64,000 nucleotides of DNA. It comes from Diatrype stigma (taxonomy: Eukaryota; Ascomycota; Sordariomycetes; Xylariales; Diatrypaceae). The DNA is taken from NCBI GenBank assembly GCA_022225965.2, contig JAKJXP020000063.1, positions 62,001 through 126,000 of the forward strand, in the 5' to 3' direction. Positions 22,840-33,002 of this stretch are shown here, piece after piece; position 1 is the stretch's first letter; each line of letters starts with the position of its first letter. Under the pieces are notes generated by a model. The model saw nothing but the letters and a program-made list of their open reading frames with translations. It was not told the DNA's origin and made no database searches. Made by a program: the position numbers and the translations under genes.

Positions 22840-24762
22840 CTAGGAGAGAAACTCATTGGGCACAAAGAGAGGCATTGAATCCTCCCACATGCTGTCGGTA
22901 AGCATCCGCTTATCTGTGCCGTCTGCATTCATAACCATGATCTGGCCGTAAGGCTGGAACGTGTTATCGAAAATAGCTGCTTCATCACGAAAGCCATACT
23001 CGCCACTAGAGTATAAGATGCGACCGTCCGCAGTCCACACGGCATGTGCCTCATTAGCTCCGCTCGACGTGAGAACCTTCAGATCCGTTCCATCGGGGCG
23101 GATTGTACACACGTTGAAGTCAGTGGCGGTTGACTTGAGCGTGAAGACGATACGCCCCCCATCCGGGGACCAGGATGGTAGGTTATCTGTCGTGTTACTT
23201 AATACACGTACGCTCTTGTCGTTCAGGTCCATGATGCGCAGGCCATATCTGACCCCCCATTCGCGAAATACGAGATACCTCCCGTCGGCAGAGTAGCTAG
23301 GGAACCCCGAGTGGACGGTGCCATCAGTGAGCTCTTCGTAGAATGAAGCGTCGGCCTTGGCCCTGTACAACCTCGCCTTGCCGGTCGCTCGCGCCTGGAA
23401 CCATTGGCCTAACCCAAAGGCGATCCATTCACCATCAGGAGACCACGCAGGCTGAAAAGCCCCGGCTAATCCTTGTCCCAGTAGTGTACCATTGAGCTTG
23501 CTCGTAGCGTCGAAGACGAGTTTATGGTCTGATCCGTCCGGGTTCATTGTCACGATAGAGGAGTTGCCGAGTTGCTTCTCCGTAATCACTAGCCGACCTT
23601 GAAGTGACAGCTCCGGAAAGACGTCCGTGAAGCGGTACTCCCAGTCCTCATCCCAGCTGTAGAGAGGCTTCTCCATGGGACGTGCCGCAAACTCCACTTT
23701 CTCGTAGACTATAGATTTTCCGTCGGGCGACCATGCCGGGGAGCGTATCGCGGCCTGTACGGCACCTCGGCCCGAGGTGTAGTTGAAGCCCTCGTTCGTG
23801 CCGCCTTTTATCAAGTATCCAATATCATCCTCCGCCGTGTATTGCGGGAACATCTTCACCCCTGTGCCCGATGTGTGTTCCACGCGGTCGAGTCCGGTGT
23901 CGAAGTCGACTGACACGATCTGTGAGGTCGTAGTGGCGATGGATTCTGGGCGATGTGCACCCCAAGTACCCTCCGTCGTGATCTCGTAGTAAACGATCCG
24001 CTTGCCATCCGGCGACCATTTGGGCGAGCCAAGACAATAACCTGGCTTAGAAGCTAGCTTGCGGAAACCGGACCCATCCGGCCGTATAACATAGACGGAC
24101 AGTTCCTGCGTGTGTTCCCAGCCTGTGCCATTGCCGTGCCCACGCCACTCCGTATTGCGATCAGATGAGAACGCAATCCACCCGCCATCAGGTGACCAGC
24201 TAGGGCGGAAGTAGCCATCAGGTTTAGTCGGGTCCCCAGCAACTATGTCACTGTTGGTGAGATTGTGCTGGTTACCCGTCGCAAGATCCACCACCCATAT
24301 GTTGGTCTTGTACCCGTTCGCCGTAGAGACAAATGCGGCCCTACTGCCGTCCGGAGATAGAGCGACGGCATCTTCCATGGAAGGGGTCACCATCAGTTTC
24401 TCCAAGCCGGATCCGTCCGGGCGACAGCGGTAGAGATCCGAATTACCGTCTCCGTTGCGCTCGCTGGTAAAGGTAATCCATTGCCCATCTGGTGAGAACG
24501 TCGCGTGGTACTCGAACTGGGAATCTTCTTTCAGTAGCTTGCGCTCGTTGCTCCCATCCGCGTCCGCCACGTACAGCTCCGATGTTGAGGGGCCGATCCG
24601 GTTCATTAGGAGCACCCCCTTCTTTCCAGGGGCACGTCGACCACGAGCTGAGTGGGCACTTAGTCCTATGCCGAATTCATTCTCAAGATCGAGCTGTGGC
24701 GTAGCTGCGGTCAACGTGAACCCTATGCTGAGGCCGATGACGGGAATTATCGAAAAACGCAT
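22840..24762 (-). CDS. Secreted TolB-like (PD40) beta-propeller protein
   Basis: An intronless frame encodes 640 residues. Residues 1-20 are a signal peptide (MRFSIIPVIGLSIGFTLTAA). The rest consists of about ten PD40/TolB-type repeats with the diagnostic SPDGxWIAFxSxRN, DLYRCRPDGSG and WSPDG motifs, recurring from about residue 50 to 630. No catalytic peptidase domain (such as S9 prolyl oligopeptidase) follows, so it is a stand-alone propeller. TolB-like propellers are mainly bacterial periplasmic proteins; fungal copies exist with unknown roles. The lack of introns in a 1.9-kb gene and the bacterial-type repeats would fit an old transfer from bacteria, which is inference. Expected location: extracellular or secretory pathway. 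The start is the only ATG before the signal peptide in this frame. Confidence 0.85.
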   Translation of the reverse strand: MRFSIIPVIGLSIGFTLTAATPQLDLENEFGIGLSAHSARGRRAPGKKGVLLMNRIGPSTSELYVADADGSNERKLLKEDSQFEYHATFSPDGQWITFTSERNGDGNSDLYRCRPDGSGLEKLMVTPSMEDAVALSPDGSRAAFVSTANGYKTNIWVVDLATGNQHNLTNSDIVAGDPTKPDGYFRPSWSPDGGWIAFSSDRNTEWRGHGNGTGWEHTQELSVYVIRPDGSGFRKLASKPGYCLGSPKWSPDGKRIVYYEITTEGTWGAHRPESIATTTSQIVSVDFDTGLDRVEHTSGTGVKMFPQYTAEDDIGYLIKGGTNEGFNYTSGRGAVQAAIRSPAWSPDGKSIVYEKVEFAARPMEKPLYSWDEDWEYRFTDVFPELSLQGRLVITEKQLGNSSIVTMNPDGSDHKLVFDATSKLNGTLLGQGLAGAFQPAWSPDGEWIAFGLGQWFQARATGKARLYRAKADASFYEELTDGTVHSGFPSYSADGRYLVFREWGVRYGLRIMDLNDKSVRVLSNTTDNLPSWSPDGGRIVFTLKSTATDFNVCTIRPDGTDLKVLTSSGANEAHAVWTADGRILYSSGEYGFRDEAAIFDNTFQPYGQIMVMNADGTDKRMLTDSMWEDSMPLFVPNEFLS

Positions 24763-26587
24763 TGCGAGCTCTGTCCCAAGGACTGATCACACCAGTATAA
24801 GGCAGTAAGTGAAATTGGTATGTAGGAAGCCTTCCACGGGGACACGCACATATATATGCATGAGACAGACAGACAAAGAGATAGAGGTGTCCATGGAGCA
24901 AGACTACCTTGAGTCTGTAGTGCCAGTAGCAGTTTACCAGGCTTATTCTGAAGTTCGGGATAAATTTCAAGGCAGGACGTTTCACTTTCTCGTCCAGAAT
25001 CCAGATACAACACGTAGTCATAACTAGAAGTATATGCTAGGCCGTGAGCATACGACATTGTGTTCACGTATTATATCAGAAAATCCGGGAACTTGACTTG
25101 TTCTAGCAGAAATATCCACTCCTCCCTGAACCTAAGCAGATTATTTGACTTCGATTAAGCGCTAAATCTCCAAGGACCCGGGTAATCATAGTCCCTCGGG
25201 AAGATCATCTACATGGTCACCAAGCGTTTTCTGGGCTACCGATTTTTCTAGAAGGGGGCCACAAAGACACCAACCCAAGATACCAACAAAACTAGTTATG
25301 AGTAACACACAATCTTATATGAACCTTGGTAGATGGTCACCGTTCTCTTAAAAAGGGATTCGAATCAGGCTATTCAGGAGCAGGTGGCAAAGAGATCTCA
25401 GATTGTTCGTCTTATCACAGGGTCTGATAACACGTCGTGGATGCTTGGCGGGCAACTAGGATCTTGGACTACGAAGATAGCGGCCAAAATGCCCAGACTA
25501 GCTTTAGCCGCTACCTTCGTACAACTTACCATATCGGTTAAGGAGATACGACCGGCGCACTAATGGAGTAAACAAGGACATACCACCTTGATAATAGCAA
25601 ATAACAAGTGCCAAGACTCGGCGGTTGAGCTGGATCTAGAAGCTTAACTTCAAAGGCCGGAGTTGAAACAGATCCCCACGCCAATATTAGCCACTACTAT
25701 GTACTCCACGATACCCCTCGAAAGCTATCAAGGAGTTGTGCCATATTCAAGAATATATGCTCGAGTGCCCGAGTGTTAACGTAGGTAGGTTACAACTTGC
25801 TATACGGTAGTAAAATGAAGGGCTATCGTGCCGAAAATATTCGTAGGAGCTCGGTAGAACTAGCTATCCCAAGTAGGAAGGATTGCCAGGCCCAGATAGA
25901 CGGGTGCGACTAGCAAAAGAAGAAAACCGGCTATTCAAAATAGGCAGGTTTCTCAACTTGCGCATAACGGCCCGCGCATCCCGAACACGGCCAGCTTGCT
26001 GCAGCTGCTGTAGGTACAGCCCCCCCCCCTAGCTGTCAGTTGCAGCTGTTGCAACCACCTGCCTAGCCGGGGTCCGAGGATCTCGAACCAGCTTAGGCCA
26101 GTTCCGGGGCTTGGGGCTCGGGCCGGCCCGGGCCAGCCACATCTAAGGGAGGTTACCGGGCTCCGGCAAGGGGCAAGCCGAAAGATAACCCCTGTTGCCG
26201 ACGTGCTACCACTGCTAATACTAAGTATATTGGATGATTAGTAAAACGTACGGCGTTCGAGCTATTACATGCTATACACTTTTTTGAAGTGTTAAACTCT
26301 CACAAAGTAAGATTCTTTCGCCAGCCTTGTAACTGACTACCCAAGTACCGACTTTACAACAAAATTCCCGGTTTTGATTAATATTATATCAAGTCAACTA
26401 GGGTTGCTCAGAGGCTATTGATACTAGGAAGCTAGGGGGCTTCTACGACCATATAAGAGCCGTTCCCCCCCGCCCCTGCTTACAACTTCCATAGGCTCGA
26501 GAATCATTCTGTTCCTGATCTTCCACCCACCCAGCAGCTATTCTGTCATTCCGGGCACCAAAGCACGTGGCAGGCTCAAACAAAGTA
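24763..26587. other. Intergenic, no supported gene
   Basis: 1.8 kb holds the propeller gene promoter and the 3' flank of the membrane-protein gene. Around 25970-26180 the sequence becomes GC-rich, with repeated CTGCAG/CAGCTG steps and a C run at 26022-26030. It is resistant to coding interpretation. A 76-codon open frame at 25333-25563 has no support. Confidence 0.5.
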
Positions 26588-28501
26588 TTATTGTATATTT
26601 GGGATGTTTTCTGTCCAAGTTGACGTGTAAACCGAACTCGGCATCCACCGCAGACTTGAAAACGCCACCCCAATTATACTCAAACGTGCAATGCAATACA
26701 TAAAACCCGTTATAGAGATGATCCCATCGTTGACCCATTTGCTGAACAGGCTTCTTTGGGGGTAAATGTTTGTCTGGGCCATTTCAAAGAGTCGTTTCGA
26801 TCTAGACGACCCCCCTAAAACATCCACGAGTTGGGTGAACTTGGGAAGAAAGTCCATTGGTATGCATTGCTGGAGATACGTGTCTTGCTTGATATATTCG
26901 AGGAGCTCCCGCCCCAGAAATTCACCGGTAGTGTAACCGTCTCCCAATATGTCCCTGAAATGCTTGACGTTGCTAGGATCATCTCGCGCTTCTCTTAAGG
27001 TCTTCATAGCAGCTTGAACTGTTCTGGTATCGACAGAGCGATATTTATACTCTCTCATCACATGTAGACATGTGCATATGAACTCATGGCTATCCCCCCA
27101 CGGCCGGAGAATTTGGAAGAGAGGGATGGTAAGGAGGGCAGTAGGGGGTACAAGAGTGGATATCAAAGTAGCAGCTCTCCAAATGATATGTTCGGCGAGA
27201 GTCGGGAACTCGAAATTCCAAGCTATGGCATGAATACTCCCAAATACTGCGGTCATTATTGTTAACACGTATAGGCCATAGTGTGTTTCGTGCAGTCCGA
27301 CTTTGGGAATGTTATCATTAGGAATTCGGTCTATCGGCTTGCCATCGTCCGTAATCTTTGAGTTCGTCAGGATCTGCCATAGTCCGTCAAAGTTACGTTG
27401 CTGAACTCCTCGTGGCAGGTCCCCTTCAAGATTGTGTAACTGGACTTGGATGGGCCTTGTTACGTTTTGAGGCTTGTACCAAGAGCATATGTATGTGAGA
27501 ACGCCACAGATTGCAAACGCCAAAGTAAGCGTCTCCAGCTGTGAGAAGGCAAGATGTTGAACTTTCCGCACTATTAGAGATAACAGTAGTTGCGTGATTT
27601 GAATGACTGCAAGAGCTTTGGTAAAATAATCGGCCTTGTTCTTATCGTTTAGGTCCTCTTCTGAGATATTAGGTACATCGATGTATTCCCAAGAATGGGC
27701 AAAATGACGAGCACTTAATAGGCGGCTCTCAGTCGAGGAAGATCGATCTTGTATATAGAAACCACCCATGTTTGCGAAAAAGCAGTGAGTAAGGGTCCAC
27801 TTGACCTCTCGCTGTCTCGAGCCTCCAGAAGGTGGTGACAATTCATGGCCATGTTCCGTATCATCAGAGCTGCGAGGGTGTTGTCGAAACCAGCGAAACC
27901 ACCAAGGGAGGTTATCATCGAGATGATGCTGTTTATCTAACAACATCATATCTTCCACCGCCATCACAAACTCCAAAATAGCGTGCACCATGATAAACTC
28001 AGGGAAGAATAGGGTGAACACTGTCCATTTACAGCGCCGTAATAGGGTTTTATACCGACTTTCACCTAATTTGGGGATATTAAGATGTTGAATGCTCCAT
28101 GTACAGGCAGAGATGGTGAAAAGACAGTTCTCAATAATTGTAAGCGTCCCGCGGCGACTGGGGGTGGCTTGCCAACCAATGGGAGCGTCATCTATATTCA
28201 TAGCTAGGTATGAAATGTGGTTTGGAAGAGTGCAGTGGTTTCGTGATGTATTCGATATTGTTTGTAGACAACGCTTGATTGAGACAAAGGTATGGCGAAC
28301 GAAGCGGACGATAAGTGTCAGTAGCCTCTCAGCCCTCTTAATGAGAGGCCTCCTCACAAGGCCAATATGTATGAGTTCCATAGCTTCTATGAAGCCAGCA
28401 CATACCTGCATACTTAGTATCCAGCCAAATCCTGGACGACACCTCCTGCAGTTGGTAGAGAATGAGTGAGGCGCAGGATGGCGAAATATGCTGGCCGCCA
28501 T
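26588..28501 (-). CDS. Fungal multi-pass membrane protein, uncharacterised family
   Basis: The frame encodes 637 residues. From about residue 110 it matches a large, unnamed fungal membrane-protein family by pattern. The elements are a GW..P..RGTLTII start, a first helix ending CTWSIQHLNIP, a helix after TLFFPEFIM, the WTLTHCFFANMGGF motif, SWYKPQNV after two helices, and late hydrophobic segments near HYGLYVLTIMTAVFG and GFMYCIARLSIIGVAF. I know no function for the family. The first 110 residues are odd: strongly basic and unlike the usual signal peptide. An alternative model removes 28405-28192 as an intron (GTATGT..ATAG) and joins an upstream frame ending SSRIWLDTKYA to DDAPIGWQATPSRRGT in phase. 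I consider that junction equally likely, although its branch point is weak. Confidence 0.7.
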   Translation of the reverse strand: MAASIFRHPAPHSFSTNCRRCRPGFGWILSMQVCAGFIEAMELIHIGLVRRPLIKRAERLLTLIVRFVRHTFVSIKRCLQTISNTSRNHCTLPNHISYLAMNIDDAPIGWQATPSRRGTLTIIENCLFTISACTWSIQHLNIPKLGESRYKTLLRRCKWTVFTLFFPEFIMVHAILEFVMAVEDMMLLDKQHHLDDNLPWWFRWFRQHPRSSDDTEHGHELSPPSGGSRQREVKWTLTHCFFANMGGFYIQDRSSSTESRLLSARHFAHSWEYIDVPNISEEDLNDKNKADYFTKALAVIQITQLLLSLIVRKVQHLAFSQLETLTLAFAICGVLTYICSWYKPQNVTRPIQVQLHNLEGDLPRGVQQRNFDGLWQILTNSKITDDGKPIDRIPNDNIPKVGLHETHYGLYVLTIMTAVFGSIHAIAWNFEFPTLAEHIIWRAATLISTLVPPTALLTIPLFQILRPWGDSHEFICTCLHVMREYKYRSVDTRTVQAAMKTLREARDDPSNVKHFRDILGDGYTTGEFLGRELLEYIKQDTYLQQCIPMDFLPKFTQLVDVLGGSSRSKRLFEMAQTNIYPQRSLFSKWVNDGIISITGFMYCIARLSIIGVAFSSLRWMPSSVYTSTWTENIPNIQ

Positions 28502-28700
28502 GATCTGCTAGCTTTGACCGGGCTAGCCGACTCCGATTAAAACCCCTACACATCTCTATGGTTGGTGGTGCAACTAAGTAGTAAGATGTGTAGGGTTACT
28601 GTCAGAGTGGGCCAGCCGGGGCGGGTGAGTGAGGGACGGGCTTGAATTGGACGCAGGGATCTTTGCCGGTTGCCACTTGTCGCCTCTCGGCTCCATTGAC

Positions 28701-28732
28701 ACGAGCTGCATCCTGCATAGTCATCACATGCG
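28701..28732 (+). repeat. 32-bp direct repeat, copy 1
   Basis: This copy begins ACGAGCTGCATCCTGCATA and matches copy 2 at 29108-29139 at 30 of 32 positions. It lies in the shared upstream region of two divergent genes. Confidence 0.8.
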
Positions 28733-29107
28733 TCTACGATACTTTGCGCCCGGGGCGCTCTGCTATAGCTATTGGCTTCTCGCGAGGCTGTTGTGGCGTT
28801 CATGAGAGTACCTTCCAGCTGCTTCTGCCGCGCCCTCCTGTGACTGTCCTGAGACAGTCCATACGAAACCAAAACCTATGATACCCCCTCTGGATATCCT
28901 TTCGATGGGCGCTGTCCTCCAACCCCCCCCCCCTTTCCCCTCACACATCCCCTACTTTATTTATAACTGCAGGCGTCCGAAGGGACGGCGGGTGGGGGTG
29001 TAACGGCGCGGGTAATCGACCATATAACTGTTATATCAGTGTTAAACATGGTAGGCCAGGGGTGTGGGTCTTCCTACACCCGTAGAGTATTCATGTATTT
29101 CACTATT

Positions 29108-29139
29108 ACGAGCTGCATCCTGCATATTTATCACATGCG
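29108..29139 (+). repeat. 32-bp direct repeat, copy 2
   Basis: Second copy of the 28701-28732 repeat, with two differences, both giving T in this copy (G to T and C to T). The two copies are 407 bp apart, and the sequence next to each copy is unrelated. Confidence 0.8.
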
Positions 29140-29314
29140 AATATTGATGCCAATTAGGCAACAACTTCTGGTCCTTCAGTCCCTAAGATATTTTGTTTAG
29201 CCTTACAGTTTATTCCCGTATGTCATATAAGTTTTATTCGTGAGTCAAATCTACTAAGCGGGTTACTCCGTGAAAACTGCCGACGTGAAAGGTTTTACTT
29301 TGAGCTTCGACAGC

Positions 29315-31681
29315 ATGAAAAAATTAATAACGACGGTGACTAAAAACCACCGATGGAGAGACCGGCAACCGCCCAGAGCCGGGCATGATCTCTCAATCAA
29401 AGATAGCAGGTCCACGAGAGTTCTACATGGGGCGATTGAGAGAGGTGATGAGAGTGAAGTAAAATCATTATTGCAACAACCCGACATCAACGTCATGGAT
29501 GAGGACAACTATGGAAGGGTCGCGATACATTGTGCAGCAGAACATGGCTATAATGGGATCCTAGAGGCTTTGGTCGAGGTGACAGGGGTTGATGTCAACA
29601 AAAAGGAGAACTTTGGAAGAACAGCATTATTTTTGGCCGTGGAGAATAACCACCAATCAGCGGTAGAATTACTTGTCAAAAATGGGGCTGATTGTAATTT
29701 GCAAGACCACTCTGGCCAAACAGCCTTATTCAGAGCAGCATGGAGAGGATGGGATGATTTGGTGGTGTCTCTGCTAAGACATGGAGCACAACTTCACCTC
29801 AAAGATGAAAGGGAACGCACAGCCCTGCATGCGGCGGTCGAGACAGGAAAAGAGACAACCATAACTTTACTCTTGACAGCGGTCATACAGGACAACGCGA
29901 AAGGCAACTATGGTTCGGTAGCCGCAGAAGCGGTAGAGAAATATTGGAATGACACTTTGAGGAGTTGGTGCGGGCGAATGATTCGTTGGTCAGCAAGGAA
30001 TGGGTATGAAGGGGTGCTAGAGTCGTTGTTCAATAACAGAGTTCAAGTCAATGATCGATTTGAAGATATTGGAAGGTGGTCAGCTTTGCAGGCCGCTGCA
30101 GAAGACGGCCTCCTCGAAATCGTGGATATGCTTCTCCACGCAGGCGCCGACGTTAACGCAAAAGCTGTATATCGTAACGGCCGTACTGCATTACAAGCCG
30201 CTGCAGAACAAGGTCATCTCGATATCGTCGAAAAGCTGCTCGACGCAGGCGCCGACCTTAAAGACCAGGGTGCTACCTTAGCAGGCGAGGTGTATCAGGG
30301 CCCACCAACAAGGACTGGGGGCCGCACTGCGCTACAGGCTGCTGCGGAACAAGGTCATCTCGAGGTCGTTGAGAAGTTGCTCAAGGCAGGCGCTGATGTC
30401 AACGCCGCGCAGTTAGGTAATGATGGCCGTACTGCACTACGGGCCGCTGTGGAACAATGCCATCATAAGGTTGTCGAGAAACTGCTTCATGCAGACGCTG
30501 TCGTAAAAGCGGCAAATCAAGGAGTCCGTACCATGGACAATGGAGCACTACGTGTTGCTGCGGCACGAGGCTATCTCGAGATCGTCGAAATGCTGCTCAA
30601 TGCAGGCGCCAACGCTACTTCCGCGTTACAAGCCGCGGCGGAACACGGCCGCCCCGAGGTCATTGAAAAGCTGCTCCATGCAGGCGCCCGCGTTAACGTG
30701 AAGGATCACAGGGGCCGTACTGCGTTACAAGCTGCTGCAGAACAAGGCCACCTCGAGATCGTTGAAAAGCTGCTCCATGCTGGCGCCGACGTCAACGCAG
30801 AAGATCACATAGACTATACTGCTCTACGAGTTTCTGCAGAACAAGGCCATCTCGAGATCGTTGAAAAGCTGCTCCGTGCAGGCGCCCACGTTAACGTGAA
30901 GGATCACAGGGGCCGTACTGCGTTACGAGCTGCTGCAGAACAAGGCCACCTCAAGATCGTTGAGAAGCTGCTCCATGCAGATGCCCGCGTCAACGTGGAG
31001 GATCATAAAGACTGTACTGCGTTAGACGCTGCTACAGAACGAGGCCATCTCGAGGTGATCGAAAGGCTGTTCCGTGCAGGCGCAAGAGACCACGAATACG
31101 AGGAGGTGTATTATGCATACGACACAGGCCTTCCCATGAATCCGGCATCAGAAAGACCTGGAGGCCGCACTGCGCTACAGGCCGCTGCGGAAGAAGGCCG
31201 TCTCGAAGTCGTCGAAAGGCTGGTCCATGCAGGCGCCAAAGTTAACACAAGAACGAAAGACCGACACGGCCGTAGTGCATTGCCATTACAAGGTGCTGCA
31301 GAAAAAGGCCACCTTCAGGTGGTCGAAAAGTTGCTTGACCTAGGCGCTGAGGTTGACGCCACAGCAGGGAAATACAGCCGTACCGCGTTACAGGCCGCTG
31401 CCGAAGAAGGTCACCTCGAAATCGTCAAAAAGCTGCTTGACGTCGGTGCCAGCGTTAACAAGGAAGCACTTGGCCCTCGCTATCCTGCACTATGGGCCGC
31501 TGCGGCACGAGGTCATCTAGAAGTCGTCGAAAAGTTGCTTGAGGCAGGCGCCGACGTCAACGCCACCAGTCATCGCTACAACTCTACAATTAATGCGACT
31601 GCGTTACAAGTCGCCAAAAGAAACGAGCACTTCGACGTCGTCAGGAGGCTGCTCGATGCAGGCGCTCGCGATGGTGCCTAA
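29315..31681 (+). CDS. Ankyrin-repeat protein with near-identical repeats
   Basis: The frame encodes 788 residues from the first ATG (29315), which follows an in-frame TAA near 29253. The N-terminal 45 residues are basic; the rest is almost entirely ankyrin repeats (about 20). The later units are nearly identical in protein and DNA: TALQAAAEQGHLEIVEKLLHAGADVN recurs with few changes from about 30180 to 31600. Earlier units (29430-30050) are more diverged. Two short linkers (around 30280-30310 and 31080-31150) interrupt the register. No NACHT, HET or transmembrane part is seen, although such arrays often form the sensor end of fungal NLR-like proteins. An upstream coding exon with a different N-terminal domain was looked for and not found. 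Inferred role: protein-protein interaction. Confidence 0.82.
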   Translation: MKKLITTVTKNHRWRDRQPPRAGHDLSIKDSRSTRVLHGAIERGDESEVKSLLQQPDINVMDEDNYGRVAIHCAAEHGYNGILEALVEVTGVDVNKKENFGRTALFLAVENNHQSAVELLVKNGADCNLQDHSGQTALFRAAWRGWDDLVVSLLRHGAQLHLKDERERTALHAAVETGKETTITLLLTAVIQDNAKGNYGSVAAEAVEKYWNDTLRSWCGRMIRWSARNGYEGVLESLFNNRVQVNDRFEDIGRWSALQAAAEDGLLEIVDMLLHAGADVNAKAVYRNGRTALQAAAEQGHLDIVEKLLDAGADLKDQGATLAGEVYQGPPTRTGGRTALQAAAEQGHLEVVEKLLKAGADVNAAQLGNDGRTALRAAVEQCHHKVVEKLLHADAVVKAANQGVRTMDNGALRVAAARGYLEIVEMLLNAGANATSALQAAAEHGRPEVIEKLLHAGARVNVKDHRGRTALQAAAEQGHLEIVEKLLHAGADVNAEDHIDYTALRVSAEQGHLEIVEKLLRAGAHVNVKDHRGRTALRAAAEQGHLKIVEKLLHADARVNVEDHKDCTALDAATERGHLEVIERLFRAGARDHEYEEVYYAYDTGLPMNPASERPGGRTALQAAAEEGRLEVVERLVHAGAKVNTRTKDRHGRSALPLQGAAEKGHLQVVEKLLDLGAEVDATAGKYSRTALQAAAEEGHLEIVKKLLDVGASVNKEALGPRYPALWAAAARGHLEVVEKLLEAGADVNATSHRYNSTINATALQVAKRNEHFDVVRRLLDAGARDGA

Positions 31682-33002
31682 GGTGTTACGGTGTAATATT
31701 GACATATCACGATGAGATAGAGGGGTCAATTGGGATGGAGTACAATAGTGGCATGCCTAAGGCTTCCAAGAGATTGATATGTACAAGTATGGCCCTCTGC
31801 CACCAGAAGCCATTCGGGATTCTCTTCTTTCTCTTCTTTCCTAAATTCGACATCTTCTTGCAATTGGCGAATACCCGTAGATGCGTCTCATGCTACCCTG
31901 ACCGTGACATTACCCATAGTTGGTGCTGCAATAATTATATTTTATGACAGTAGTGCATGTAGTAGGAACTTTCATATGATGAGTCTTCCCTTTTTTTTTT
32001 TTTTCTTTTTCTTTCTTTGAAGGTGCAAGTTACCATGGAGGTGAGGATGTTCAAAATCAGCCACTGAAACAGCGGGTCTCTGTCATGCGCTCTGGTGTTG
32101 TTCGGAGTGATGGAGCAACTGGTAGGTAGGGGAAAGGGAGGGAATAGAATAATCTTCGAGTTTATCGAAGCTATAGGGGAACAAGCAACTCTTAGTATAG
32201 TCGTAGAAGCACTTATTACAACATATAGGGATGTATATGGATCCCTCTAGCCCCCTAACACAGTATCCCCTGAGACTCTCACCGTAACTGGAGGGCTATC
32301 TTGGGGGTATTAGATCTAAGGCGAGTAAGTACAAGATTTACTCAAGCATTTGACAAGGCATATTTATACTTCTACAGCTTTTAAAAATTATGTGCAGTAG
32401 AATTCGCAACTAGCTATTGCTCCACCACGAACGAAGTCTAAAGCCCAAACCCCCGCCCCCCTCCCCCCATCATCTTGCTACGCGAGCAATATAGCATGTA
32501 AACACGTTTTTGGGGTTGACTAGTCACGCACGTATGCATCGGCAGCAAACACCTACGCAGAAGCATTCGCCTGGAGCCAGGTAATGGAGCTGTCCAGGGT
32601 GAAGCTCTGCTCAGCAACATCGGCAGCAGCAGTGATGGTAGAGGAAGAAGACGTAACAGGGGCGCTGGTGGCTACCACAGCGACCGTAGTGGGTTCGGCG
32701 GTCACGGAGACAGCCCTTCTCGAGGCCACAGAAGTAACCGTAGCCGTAGGTAGCTTGGGCAACCAGCAGTCGATATTGCTTAGTTCAGCAGTTAACAAAA
32801 ATTAAATTGCCGCTCCGGTTTCGTTGTGGCGGACATGTGAACCTTGCACATACTATCTCCGAGTCAGGCCAGTTTTCAGGGTAATGGTCTTCATATAAAT
32901 AAGTAACTACCTACCTACTCTCGTAGGAATGGATTGCAGGCAGCTTCCATACAGGCTGACTACCAATAAAACCAATATCCAGTGCTCGTTCCCAAAACAA
33001 CA
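31682..33002. other. Intergenic, with poly-T and a weak open frame
   Basis: This 1.3-kb stretch holds a T14 tract at 31991-32004 continued by a CTTT-rich run, and a single weak coding candidate on the minus strand at 32553-32798. Nothing else is supported. Confidence 0.5.
32553..32798 (-). CDS. Hypothetical Ser/Thr/Val/Ala-rich small open frame
   Basis: 81 codons encode a Ser/Thr/Ala/Val-rich peptide resembling the linker regions of secreted fungal proteins (TVTSVASRRAVSVTAEPT). There is no signal peptide and no domain. It could be the last exon of a decayed secreted-protein gene or chance. Its start is uncertain and no matching upstream exon was found. Confidence 0.2.
   Translation of the reverse strand: MLTAELSNIDCWLPKLPTATVTSVASRRAVSVTAEPTTVAVVATSAPVTSSSSTITAAADVAEQSFTLDSSITWLQANASA

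Larger units (their letters stand above)
28502..29314. other. Divergent intergenic region
   Basis: This 800-bp interval separates the membrane-protein gene (-) from the ankyrin gene (+) and should contain both promoters. It carries a pair of 32-bp direct repeats (listed separately) and a C run near 28922-28932. No gene is convincing. Confidence 0.6.

Noticed and set aside
26060..26120. tRNA-like CTGGTTCGAGATCC on the minus strand
   Set aside because: The B-box-like string is present, but no acceptor or D stem can be formed and the A-box spacing is wrong.
28546..28872. 108-codon minus-strand frame upstream of the membrane protein
   Set aside because: It ends in a weak hydrophobic stretch that could be mistaken for a signal peptide. 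It cannot be joined in phase to the downstream gene by good splice sites, and it overlaps the direct repeat.
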